DNA of 18,800 nt, taken from NCBI GenBank assembly GCA_037442205.1, contig JBBIQS010000127.1, positions 1 to 18,800 on the forward strand, read 5' to 3'. The notes beneath the pieces were generated by a model. That model did not search any database, was not told the origin of the DNA, and was given only the letters and a program-made list of their open reading frames with translations. Made by a program: the position numbers and the translations under genes. Source of the stretch: JBBIQS01 sp037442205 (lineage in GTDB: Bacteria; Myxococcota; Myxococcia; Myxococcales; UBA5297). Below, in pieces: positions 7,780 to 16,400 of the stretch. Within the stretch, counting starts at the first letter, position 1. Every line of letters begins with the position of its first letter.

Positions 7780-8736
7780 TCACCTCTCCCACAGCTTCTG
7801 GGTGGCGACGTCCGAGTCGGGCGCGGTCGTGTCGACCTTGATCTCGGTCTTTGTCTCCGAGCGGCGGCCTGCCAGGTCGATACACATCGCCTCGACCAGG
7901 TTCTTGCCCTCGCGCAGGCTGACCCCGGCCTTGAACCGGCCGTCCTTCTCCACCCGCACCGGCTGCCCGCCCACCATCAGCACCGACCCGGGGGCGGCCT
8001 TGCCGGCGATCACCACCTTGCGGCGGTTGATCTCGCGGTCCTGCGGCCAGTCGACCTTGAGGAAGAGCGAGCCGGGGATGGCGCTGGGGGCCGAGGGGGC
8101 CTTGCCGCCGGTGGCAATCGACTGCTGGCCGGCGCGCAACAGGACTGCCTGGCCCGCCGCCTGGAACTCGACCTCGCCGGCGCGGGCGCCCACCGCCACC
8201 GTGCCGGCGCCGTTGTTGGAGATGGCGAAGGTGCCGTCGGAGCTGGCGGCCACCGCGTCGGAGTTGGCGGCGCTGACCTCCATCCGCCGCTCGCCGCCGC
8301 CCTCGACCTTGGCCACCACCATGCCGGTGTTCAGCCGCAGCCGGGCCAGCTTGGCGTTGAGCTCGGCCACCTCCAGCGAGGTCCCTTGCTCGACCTCGAC
8401 CTCGTAGGCGTCCTTGGCGGTCAGCCGCACCCGGCCGTCGGTGGTCCGCAGGGCGTCGTCGGCGGCGAGGATGGCGCCCACCGCCGCCGGCTGGAACTGG
8501 CCCTTGCCCTTGCGGATCTCCACGGTGCCGCTGACCTCGGCCAGCATCAGGTCCGGCGGCGCCGGGACACCGGCGTCCGGCGGGGCCTCGGCCACCACCT
8601 GTTTGGGGGGAGGCGGCGGTGGCGGCGGCGGGTCGGGGGTGCGCAGGAACAGCCACCAGCTCAGAGGCAACAGGGCGAGCATCGCCGCCACGGCGAGGAG
8701 AAAAGTCAGGGTGCCTTTGCGCTTGGCGTCGGCCAT
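7780..8736 (-). CDS. Membrane-anchored FecR-domain protein with Ig-like C-terminus
   Basis: A 318-residue protein with a short basic N-terminus and one transmembrane helix at about 10-31. A run of nine prolines (36-44) follows as a stiff linker, so the rest should be periplasmic. Residues about 62-205 resemble a FecR domain: AEVSGTVEIRKG, then the DDALRTTDGRVRLT strand pair. Residues about 236-306 look like a bacterial Ig-like/glucodextranase-B-type beta-sandwich, with VIAGKAAPGS, the DGRF turn, the REGKN turn and the VDTTAP end typical of such domains. FecR proteins often act in signalling to extracytoplasmic sigma factors, but no sigma factor is encoded nearby, so I do not assign that role. 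The frame runs 15 codons further to a TTG; I prefer the ATG at 8736, which has GAAGG just before it and a possible promoter 25 bp upstream. Confidence 0.8.
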   Translation of the reverse strand: MADAKRKGTLTFLLAVAAMLALLPLSWWLFLRTPDPPPPPPPPPKQVVAEAPPDAGVPAPPDLMLAEVSGTVEIRKGKGQFQPAAVGAILAADDALRTTDGRVRLTAKDAYEVEVEQGTSLEVAELNAKLARLRLNTGMVVAKVEGGGERRMEVSAANSDAVAASSDGTFAISNNGAGTVAVGARAGEVEFQAAGQAVLLRAGQQSIATGGKAPSAPSAIPGSLFLKVDWPQDREINRRKVVIAGKAAPGSVLMVGGQPVRVEKDGRFKAGVSLREGKNLVEAMCIDLAGRRSETKTEIKVDTTAPDSDVATQKLWER

Positions 8737-8768
8737 GGCCTTCGGCGGGGATTGGAAGACGGCCCGTA

Positions 8769-8797
8769 AGTAAAGGCCCAAACCCCCGCAGATTCAA
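8769..8797 (-). promoter_or_regulatory. Possible promoter of the FecR-domain gene
   Basis: On the minus strand TTGAAT (8792-8797), a 17-bp spacer and TTTACT (8769-8774) resemble -35/-10 boxes, four of six matches each. Transcription would start near 8762, about 25 nt before the ATG at 8736. It lies in the 209-bp divergent space (8737-8945) shared with the plus-strand operon. I see no clear promoter for that operon. Confidence 0.35.
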
Positions 8798-8945
8798 TCT
8801 TTCCCTCCTTCCAGCTCCCCCGCCCCGCGAACCACCCATCTGGGGATCGCCGGCTTCGACCGTGGCCTCGGCCGGCCAGTTGAGGTCTTGCCCAAAACCG
8901 GACGGCGGGACGCGCCGACCGTGCTCGAGGAGCATCTAAGCCGCC

Positions 8946-9941
8946 ATGCGAAGTCTCCCCTGCGCCCTGTTCGCCCTGGCGATCTGCGCCGCCGGCAGCG
9001 CTCGGGCGGAGCGCCAGCTGAGCGTGTCGCTGGAGGACTTCGTCGGCGAGATGCGGGTCTTCATGCCGGGCGAGGGCTCGAACGGCTTCGTGGTCCCGAC
9101 CACGGCCGAGCGCCAGACCTTCGGAGTGGCCCTGGCGGCGGTGGCGGCCTTCGACGTGGCCAAGGCCGAGGCGGCGCTGGCGTCGCTGCCCGGTTTCGAG
9201 GTCGTCGCCCTGGCCGACGGCGGGGTCGAGTACCTGGGGATCTCCGAGAAGCCTCCTCTTTCCCGCGGCTGGGGATTCTTCTTCTTCGCCCGCCAGCCGG
9301 AGCGGCCCGGGCTGGTGATCGAGGCCCCGCATCCGCTGGCCGACCGGGAGAGCGAGATGATGGCGGCGCGGGCGGTGAGGCGGCTGCGCCCCTCGGCGTT
9401 CCTGCTGGCCGGGGCCCACCGCTACGCCGACGCCGGCCGGGCCAGCGACGTGGCCCACACCTCGCTCTCGGTATTCGAGGTGGCGCACGAGAAGAGCTGC
9501 ACCGGCGGGGCGGTGGCGCTGCAGATCCACGGCTTCAACGCCGCCGACCACCCCGGCTATCCCGAGCTGCTGCTCTCCTCCGGGACCGCGGTCCCCGGGC
9601 CAGATGCCAGCAACATCTGCGACCGGGCCAGCGCGCTGGGAATCGGCTGCACCCTGTTCAACGGGATCGACTTCATCCCGCTGGGCGCCCAGACCAACGT
9701 CCAGGGTGGCTGGTCGCGGCGCACCCTGGGGGACGGCCACTTCCTGCACTTCGAGACCGCGCAGTCGATCCGCGAGGATCCGGCGCGCTTCGACGCCATC
9801 GCCCAGTCGATCGAGGAGCACTGGCCGGCACCGCGCTCTTGCGGCTGCGGCTCGGCCTCCTCTCCCCTGTCGCTCTTTCCCCTGGCCGCGGTGGCCGGGG
9901 CGCTGGTCTTCAAATCACGCCGCCTCGGAGGAAGAACATGA
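8946..9941 (+). CDS. Secreted His-rich putative hydrolase with MYXO-CTERM tail
   Basis: A 331-residue protein with a signal peptide (1-21, ARA|E) and a C-terminal sorting signal: Cys299-Gly-Cys301, a hydrophobic stretch about 307-322, then KSRR (323-326). This is the MYXO-CTERM pattern, which in Myxococcota marks proteins for surface anchoring. The core has conserved-looking polar motifs: IEAPHPLADRESE (125-137, with His129, Asp133, Glu135), AGAHR (His158), SDVAHTS (His171), VAHE (His181) and LQIHGF (His195). A second set, GHFLHFE (264-270), follows. The layout recalls metal-dependent amidohydrolases such as N-formylglutamate amidohydrolase or poly-gamma-glutamate hydrolases, but I cannot name a family, so the activity is inference. 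It is the first gene of a three-gene operon and its stop overlaps the next start (ATGA). A GAGGAG lies 13-16 nt before the ATG. Confidence 0.8.
   Translation: MRSLPCALFALAICAAGSARAERQLSVSLEDFVGEMRVFMPGEGSNGFVVPTTAERQTFGVALAAVAAFDVAKAEAALASLPGFEVVALADGGVEYLGISEKPPLSRGWGFFFFARQPERPGLVIEAPHPLADRESEMMAARAVRRLRPSAFLLAGAHRYADAGRASDVAHTSLSVFEVAHEKSCTGGAVALQIHGFNAADHPGYPELLLSSGTAVPGPDASNICDRASALGIGCTLFNGIDFIPLGAQTNVQGGWSRRTLGDGHFLHFETAQSIREDPARFDAIAQSIEEHWPAPRSCGCGSASSPLSLFPLAAVAGALVFKSRRLGGRT
9927..9931 (+). promoter_or_regulatory. Ribosome binding site of the TPR lipoprotein
   Basis: GGAGG, 6 nt before the ATG at 9938 and inside the end of the preceding gene. It fixes the start at 9938 although the frame is open a further kilobase upstream. 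Confidence 0.8.
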
Positions 9942-11335
9942 ATCGACTTGCACTGGCCCTCACCCTCGCCGCGCTGCTGGCCGGCTGCGGCGGCTCGACC
10001 TCGGTCGGTGATCCCAATGGCGGTGCCGACGGCGGCGGCGTCCTCAGCGGAGACGCCGCGCTCTTCGCCCAGGCCAAGTCGGACTTCGACGCCAAGCGCT
10101 ACACCCAGGCCCGCGGCGAGTTCCTCGACCTGCTGAGCAAGTACCCCTCCAGCAGCTACGCCGATCAGTGCAACGTCTACATCGCCGTCGCTGACTACTT
10201 CCTGGGCAACGTGGACACCGCGCAGAAGGAGCTGCAGGCGTTCTTCAAGAACTTCCCCAACAGCGCCGACAGCGACCGGGCGCAGTACTGGCTGGGCCGC
10301 TGCGACCACTTCCTCAAGCAGTACGACCAGGCGATCACCGATCTGCAGTTGTTGCTGACCAAGTACACGCAGAGCAGCTACCGCGACAACGCCACCTTCT
10401 GGATCGGCCGCAGCTACTACGACATGCCGGTGTCGCGCTATGCCGACGCGCTGACCTACTTCAAGAAGGTCATCACCGACTTCCCGCGCGGCAGCGTGGC
10501 CCCCGAGGCCCAGTACTGGATCGGCCGCACCTACTTCCACATGGGCGACTACACCAACGCCCGCGCCGAGCTGCAGAAGCAGCTGTCGACCTATCCCGCC
10601 AGCAAGTGGGAGGACATGGTCCACATCTACCTGGCGCGCTGCGACTATGAGACCAAGCTGTTCGCCGACGCCAAGACCAAGCTCGAGGCGGTGCTCACCA
10701 ACTTCCCCACCTCGGCCTACCTCGACGAGGCCACCTACTGGCTGGGCCGCACCGACTACGAGCTGACCGACTACGCCGGCGCCCAGGCCCAGCTGCAGCA
10801 CCTGATCACCGCCTGGCCGCAGAGCAAGCTCGCCGACAACGCCGCCTACTGGATCGGCCGCTGCTACTTCATCCAGAAGCAGTACTCCCAGGCCCTGGCC
10901 CAGCTGCAGGCCGCCAAGCGCGACTACCCCAACAGCAACATGCTCGACTGGATGGCCTGCTACATCGGGCGCTCGCAGTACGAGCTGGCCGACTACGCCG
11001 GCGCCGAGGCCACCTTCCTCGACGCGGTTCAGAAGTACTCCACCCTCCCCGCCGCCGGCAGCACCCACTACTGGCTGGGCCGCACCCTCTACAAGGAGGC
11101 CAAGATCGATCTGGCGCTGGTGCAGTTCCAGGACGTGATCCAGGGCTTCGCCACCAGCGGCTGGTTCGACAACGCCTACGAGTACGAGGTCCGCAGCTAC
11201 GCCGACCTCAACCGCTGCGCCGACGCCGACACCGCCTACGCCGCCTTCAAGTCGGCCGCCCCGACCAGCACGCTGCTGACCCCGACCTGCACCTACAAGA
11301 GCAACAAGTGCGGAGGCACCGGGACCTGCCCATGA
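9938..11335 (+). CDS. TPR-repeat lipoprotein
   Basis: A 465-residue lipoprotein with signal peptide and lipobox LLAGC (Cys17), then a Gly/Asp/Ser linker to about residue 42. The rest is about ten tandem helical hairpins of roughly 38 residues, of the TPR type seen in BamD/YbgF (CpoB) periplasmic scaffolds. A signature recurs in most units: YWLGR, FWIGR, YWIGR, IYLAR and CYIGR variants, followed by an aromatic residue. Each unit ends with a pattern like L..FP.S...D. The C-terminus is a short Cys-containing tail (three Cys in the last 16 residues). It likely binds partner proteins in the periplasm or at the outer membrane. The ATG overlaps the stop of the hydrolase-like gene by 4 bp and its own stop overlaps the next start, so the three genes are translationally coupled. 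Confidence 0.88.
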   Translation: MNRLALALTLAALLAGCGGSTSVGDPNGGADGGGVLSGDAALFAQAKSDFDAKRYTQARGEFLDLLSKYPSSSYADQCNVYIAVADYFLGNVDTAQKELQAFFKNFPNSADSDRAQYWLGRCDHFLKQYDQAITDLQLLLTKYTQSSYRDNATFWIGRSYYDMPVSRYADALTYFKKVITDFPRGSVAPEAQYWIGRTYFHMGDYTNARAELQKQLSTYPASKWEDMVHIYLARCDYETKLFADAKTKLEAVLTNFPTSAYLDEATYWLGRTDYELTDYAGAQAQLQHLITAWPQSKLADNAAYWIGRCYFIQKQYSQALAQLQAAKRDYPNSNMLDWMACYIGRSQYELADYAGAEATFLDAVQKYSTLPAAGSTHYWLGRTLYKEAKIDLALVQFQDVIQGFATSGWFDNAYEYEVRSYADLNRCADADTAYAAFKSAAPTSTLLTPTCTYKSNKCGGTGTCP

Positions 11336-13473
11336 GAGCCGCCTGGGCGTGGGCGGCGCTCGCCCTCGCCACTTCTTCCTGCAACGGCTGGCAGCACCAG
11401 GCAGTCGCGACGCATCCCCAGGCGCGCAGCGTGGGGGTGCGGGTGGTCGCCGCTGACGGCAGCGGTCTGTCCGGTGCGCGGGTCTCGCTCGCCGGCCAGA
11501 CCGCGACCACCGGCGCCGACGGGGCAGCCTCCTTCGACGCAATCCCCGAGGGCGGCTACCTGATCGGCGCCGAGCTCGCCGGCTACCAGCCCGGCCTGCT
11601 CGCCGCCTCGGTGGCCGCGGATGGCGCGGGCTCATTCGAGCTGGGCCTGTTGCCCGCCGAGGGCTCCGACGTCCACCTTCTCTTCACCGGAGATCTGTCC
11701 TTCGATCAGGGCATCGACGATCCCAACCGCGACGGCATCCCCGACGACGCGCTGGTTTCGCAGTCCGATCCCGCCGCCGGGGCCTCGAAGTTGCTGGCGG
11801 CCATCGCGCCGGTGTTCGAGCGCTTCGACCTGGTCACCGGGACGCTGGCGACTTCGCTCGGTGACGGCGCGACCCCGCATCCCACCAAGTCCGACCGGGC
11901 GCTGGCGCCGGCGGGAATCGCCGCGGCGCTGCTGAGCTCGCGGGTGGACGCGCTCAATCTGGCCAACGACCACGCCTACGACTATCTGGACGACGGCCTG
12001 CGGCAGACCCTGAGCGCGCTCGACCGTACCGAGGAGCTGCGCTTCGGAGCCGGGCGCGACGACTCCGAGGCCAAGATTCCGCTGCTGCAGCTTCGGCTAG
12101 GGCTGGCGGTCGGGCAGATCGGGGTGTCGGCGCTGGTGGGGCGGGCCATTCCGCCGGCCAAGCACGACCTCGCTCCCCTCTTCGCCGCCGACACCGGCAA
12201 GGGCGGAGTGATCGAGGCCACCACCACCAGCGTGCGCACCGCGGTCGAGCGAGTGGTCGGGCTGGGCGACGTCTCGGTGGCGCACATCGCCGCCGGGCAG
12301 ACCTGGAGCACCGACGCCAGCCAGCTCAAGCCGCTGGCCGATGCCGCCGCCGCCGCCGGCGCCTCGCTGGTGGTAGGCCACGGGCCGCGGACGATGCTGC
12401 CGCTGATGCGCAGCGGCGAGGTGTACGTGGCCGGCGGGCTGGGCCAGCTGGTCTTCGGAGGCAATCGCCCCGAGGCGCGCTTCGGCGTGCTACTCGAGGC
12501 GATGGCCCGCCATCGGCGCATCGAGCAGCTGAGGGTATGGCCGATCGAGCTGGTCCATTACCAGCCGCAGCTCGCCGCGGGCGAGCTCGCCCGGCGTATC
12601 GTCCGCAAGCTGGGGGCGCTCTCACAGCTCGCGGGCGGCGCGCTGGTCTTCCCGGAGCGAGGCCACGGCGCGGTGGCGCCGGATGCCGCCTCGGCCAGCG
12701 TGGTCGAGAGCCCCCACCGCCAGACGTCGGATCTCGCCCCGCTCGGCAGCGAGGGAGCGACCAACATCGTCCGCCTGCTCTCCGAGGACCCCGACGGCTA
12801 CGCGGCCTCGGTCGGGGCGAGCCTGTTCTCCGGGACCGAGCGCGACCTGCAGCTCGAGCTGGGCCGCGAGCTTCTCTGGAACGGCGGCTTCGAAGATCAG
12901 ACGGCCGGCGGCCCCGGCCTGGGCTGGGGAGCCGGCTGGCTGTTCCGCGCCCCCGACGTCGGCCCCAGCGACGCGAGCGTCCACGGCGGGCGGCTGGCGA
13001 TGGAGCTGGTGCGCAAGTCAGGAAATCTCGGGCCGGCCACCACCCGCGCCGCCGGCCTACAGTCGCTGGCCACCGGCAAGCGCTACACCTTCTCCGGCTG
13101 CTGGCGCATCGAGGGCCAGGCGCAGGCCCAGGCCTCGATCGCCCTCTATCCTTCGCGCGCGCTGCACGTGCAGCCCATCGCCCGGGTTGCGGTGGCGCCG
13201 ACCGCGCCGACCAAGGAGTGGAGCTGCTTCGCCGCCGATTACCTCTCGCCGCTCGACGGCCTGGCCACGGTGGAGATTGCGCTCGACCCACCCGACACCG
13301 GGACCGCGCGGCTGTTCGTCGACGATCTCTCGCTCATCGAATGGGACGATCCCCTGCCCGCGGCGGCCCAGCTGCCGGTGCCCAACGACTACGAATACCT
13401 GCGCTGCCGAGCGGCCTCGCCGGGAGGTCGGGCGGCGCTGCAGTGGGTGACCAGGCGCTTCTCCACCCGCTGA
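11332..13473 (+). CDS. CapA/PgsA-like metallophosphatase-fold lipoprotein, multidomain
   Basis: A 713-residue protein with signal peptide and lipobox-like TSSC (Cys17). Residues about 33-106 form a carboxypeptidase-regulatory-like beta-domain (GLSGARVSL, TTGADGAASF, GYLIGAELAGY). Residues about 113-410 follow the CapA (poly-gamma-glutamate capsule, PGA_cap) pattern: LLFTGDLSF (Asp121), ALNLANDHAYDY (His214), VGQIGVSAL, SVAHIAAGQTW (His318), LVVGHGPR (His350) and YVAGGLGQLVF. Two sites differ from the family: the usual NLE reads TSL (about 174-176), and the second His of the GHxPH motif is Arg353. Residues about 511-672 look like a carbohydrate-binding (CBM4/9-type) jelly-roll, from ELLWNGGFED to LFVDDLSLIEW. 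CapA proteins assist poly-gamma-glutamate assembly or export. The start at 11332 overlaps the previous stop (ATGA). It is the last gene of its operon and faces the CapB-like gene. Confidence 0.82.
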   Translation: MRAAWAWAALALATSSCNGWQHQAVATHPQARSVGVRVVAADGSGLSGARVSLAGQTATTGADGAASFDAIPEGGYLIGAELAGYQPGLLAASVAADGAGSFELGLLPAEGSDVHLLFTGDLSFDQGIDDPNRDGIPDDALVSQSDPAAGASKLLAAIAPVFERFDLVTGTLATSLGDGATPHPTKSDRALAPAGIAAALLSSRVDALNLANDHAYDYLDDGLRQTLSALDRTEELRFGAGRDDSEAKIPLLQLRLGLAVGQIGVSALVGRAIPPAKHDLAPLFAADTGKGGVIEATTTSVRTAVERVVGLGDVSVAHIAAGQTWSTDASQLKPLADAAAAAGASLVVGHGPRTMLPLMRSGEVYVAGGLGQLVFGGNRPEARFGVLLEAMARHRRIEQLRVWPIELVHYQPQLAAGELARRIVRKLGALSQLAGGALVFPERGHGAVAPDAASASVVESPHRQTSDLAPLGSEGATNIVRLLSEDPDGYAASVGASLFSGTERDLQLELGRELLWNGGFEDQTAGGPGLGWGAGWLFRAPDVGPSDASVHGGRLAMELVRKSGNLGPATTRAAGLQSLATGKRYTFSGCWRIEGQAQAQASIALYPSRALHVQPIARVAVAPTAPTKEWSCFAADYLSPLDGLATVEIALDPPDTGTARLFVDDLSLIEWDDPLPAAAQLPVPNDYEYLRCRAASPGGRAALQWVTRRFSTR

Positions 13474-16400
13474 TCAGCCCTTGAGCAGCCAGCCGCCCTT
13501 CTGGCGCTGCATCAGGTCGCGCATCTGGCGGGCAGCGGACTCGTGCGACAGCCGCTGCTCGACCAGCGAATCGAGGACCCGGTCCGCGCGCCAGCGTCGC
13601 CAGATGCCGTCCCAGACGTCGAGCAGCTTCTCCAGCGGTCCGACGAAGGCCGGGCGGCCGGCGCCCTTGCCTCCGGTGAGCGCTGCTTCCCGCTCCTTGC
13701 GGCGCTCCTGGACGCGGGAGAGCGCCGAGCGCAGCGCTTCGGCCGAGCTCCCCTCCTCGCGCGCGACAGCCTGGGCGATTGCGGGCTCGGCGGCGGTCAG
13801 GTCCAACACGCCCAGCCCCTCGGAGCTCGCCAGCGCGCGCGCCACCCTCACCGCGTCGGCGCCCTTGCTGCGGGCCAGCTCCTTCAGAAGTCGCGACGTC
13901 CGATCGAAGTGGACCCAGCGGTAGGCGAAGTCGAGCCCGGTTCCCTTGATGTTCTGGATGCCCATCACCCGGACCTTGAAGCCCGGCGGACAGGCGCGAG
14001 CGATGGAGTCCACCACCTGATCGCCGGTCAGGCCCGAATCCCAGAGAGGGACGATGGTGGCCAGGAAGATCTCGCGGTACAGCTCCCGCAATTCGCGCTC
14101 GAGCTGTGCCCGCTGCTCCGGGCCTTCGCCGCAGGCCTTGGTCAGACGGGAGAAGAGTGCCAGCAGCGCGGCGTGGCGGGCAGTCCACTCCAGCAGGTGC
14201 GCGACCGCTTCCCTTCCCTGCTCACCGAGAGCGTCGGCGAAGGCGGCAAGCTTCGACTCGAGCGCGGCCTTGACCTTGACCCGGGTCGCCTCGAGCGAGG
14301 GCTCGCCGAGAGTGAGCGCCTCGGTAAAGACCTCTGCCTCCAGGTGCGCGCCCTTCTCGAGCCCGCGGGCCATCGCCTCGGCCTCGAGTGCCAGCCGCTG
14401 GGCGCCCAGCTCGCCGAGCTTGATGCGCGCGAAGGCGCGCCTCGCCCGGGCCGTCGCCAGCTCCTCGAGTTTCTCGCGCGGCAGCGACTGCTCGTCGGGA
14501 TGGAAGAGGATGAGCTCGCTCACCACGCGATCGAGGCCATCGCGGATGAAGCCGGAGAGGCCGGCGAGGTTGGTTCCGATCAGCACCTGGGCGTGGGCGG
14601 TGGCGTCGTCGACGACGATGTCGGCGAAGACCATCGAGCGGCTGACTCGGTCGGCGCGGTTGTTGACGACGGTGACGATCCACTCGCCGACGTCGTCCGG
14701 CTGGTGCTTGTCGAAGCCGCAGCGCACCCAGTTGTTGAGGAAGCCGGTGCGCTCGTTGGCGCTCATTCCGTTGGAGAAGGTGAGTCGCCGGCCGCGCCAG
14801 CGCGCCTCGGGATAGGTCTTGAGGACGCCAAGATCGGGCACCACCCAGTCCGCCATCTCCTTGAGCGCCAGGTCCTGATCGATGCCCAGCGCCTCGGCCA
14901 GCTTGAGCACCAGGGCGATGTTCCGGGGGTGCTCGTCGTAGGGGAAGCGCTCCAGCAGGTCCTGCGGCAGCAGCGCGTGGTCGCGCCAGCGGACCTGGAC
15001 GATCTTCGTCCCGCACTCGGCGGCGGCGTCGCGCAGGATGGGGAACATCTGCTCCTCGGAGGTGAAGAGCGTCTTTCCCGGAGGGATGAACCGCGTCATC
15101 ACCCGCGGGATGTCCACGCCGGCCGGCCCCTGGATGTTCTCGTGGTCGGGATAGGTGTTGGTGAGGGTGCAGAAGTCGTCGCGCATCCAGCGCCGCTCGA
15201 GGATCTCGACGTAGCTGGGATTGAGCGCCATGCACTCCCAGAGGAAGACGTCGACCTCCATCCGCTCGGCCATCTTCAGCAGGTCGCGCTGCTCCCAGAT
15301 GGTCGCCTTGTCGTAGGTCCGGTAGATGAAGACCTCGCTGGCCGGCTGATCCGGGACCCCGTGGATGACCATCGCCTCGCAGCCGGTGGTCTTGACTAGC
15401 ACCTCGCACCCCAGGCCCTGGAAGAGGCCGGCCTTGAGTCGCTCGGTACCGCTCTTGCCGCGGGTGCCCCAGCCGGCGATGGTCAGCGGAATGGACTCGC
15501 GCGCGCGGTCGATCTCCCGCCGCGCGTCGTGCAAGCGGACGAAGAAGAGTCCCAGCGCTGCCAGCCCGGCGGCAGCGAGATGATTGGTCGTGCTGGCGGT
15601 GGGGTCGAGCCACTGCCGAAGCGCCTCGGCTGCTGGCAACACTCCGGCCATCGCCGAGGTCTGCGGCGCTGCCCCGCCGCCCTGGTAGAGCGCCACCACC
15701 TCCGCCGGCCCGGCGCGGTAGGGCTCAAAGCGCAGGCTGAATCCCAGGGCCTCCAGCTCGCGCAGATACCGCTGGCGATCGCGCAGCTCGGCCCCCACCA
15801 GTGATTGCCAACGCAGCTGGGCCAGCTTGGCGTAGCTCCCTGTCAGCACGGCGCGGGTGCGCAGCCAGCGCAGGCCCGACGGGAAGGAGACCCGGGTCAA
15901 TCCGTGAGCGCTGAAGATCGCAAGCTCGCCGCCGCGGGGACGGGCAAGCAGGTCGTCCACCGTCGGCAGATGCCGACCCCAGTCCCCGAGCTTGGGCACC
16001 AGCACCCGCTCGCCCGGCACCTTGGTCGCGGTGACCTCGGCCATCAGGCTCGGCGGCGCCCGGACCTCTCCGAATCCAAGCCGCCCGACGGTGTGCGGGT
16101 AGGACTGGCGCTTGTCCGGCGAGGGATGGGTCATCTCGTGCAGCACGCGCCAGGCCTGACGGCCGAAGCGATCGCCGCGCACAATCGACCAACCACGGTG
16201 ACGTCGGCGCGCCTGCAGCCCGAAATCCTCGGTAGAGAGGACCGCCAGCGCGCGACCGACCTCCTCTGGCGCCGCTTCCAGACGCAGCGCGGTCTGCCCG
16301 CCCTCGGGAATGGAGAGCGCGGCCGAGCGAAGCGCGTCGAAGACCTTGGCCGCCTGCGGATCAGCTCGGTGGTGAATCCGCTCGCAGGCCTCGGCTGCCA

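Noticed and set aside
8888..9937. Upstream extension of the TPR lipoprotein frame
   Set aside because: It lies out of frame inside the hydrolase-like gene; the lipoprotein signal peptide and GGAGG fix the start at 9938.
10060..11240. Tandem DNA repeat or CRISPR-like array in the TPR gene
   Set aside because: The periodicity is at protein level; the DNA units diverge in sequence and remain coding throughout.
9557..11635. Long minus-strand open frame opposite the TPR lipoprotein
   Set aside because: It is Val/Gly/Leu-repetitive because it mirrors the repeat gene on the other strand; no start signals or domains.
12326..13291. Minus-strand open frame opposite the CapA-like gene
   Set aside because: Arg/Pro/Ala-rich composition typical of an antisense shadow, with no domain or ribosome binding site.
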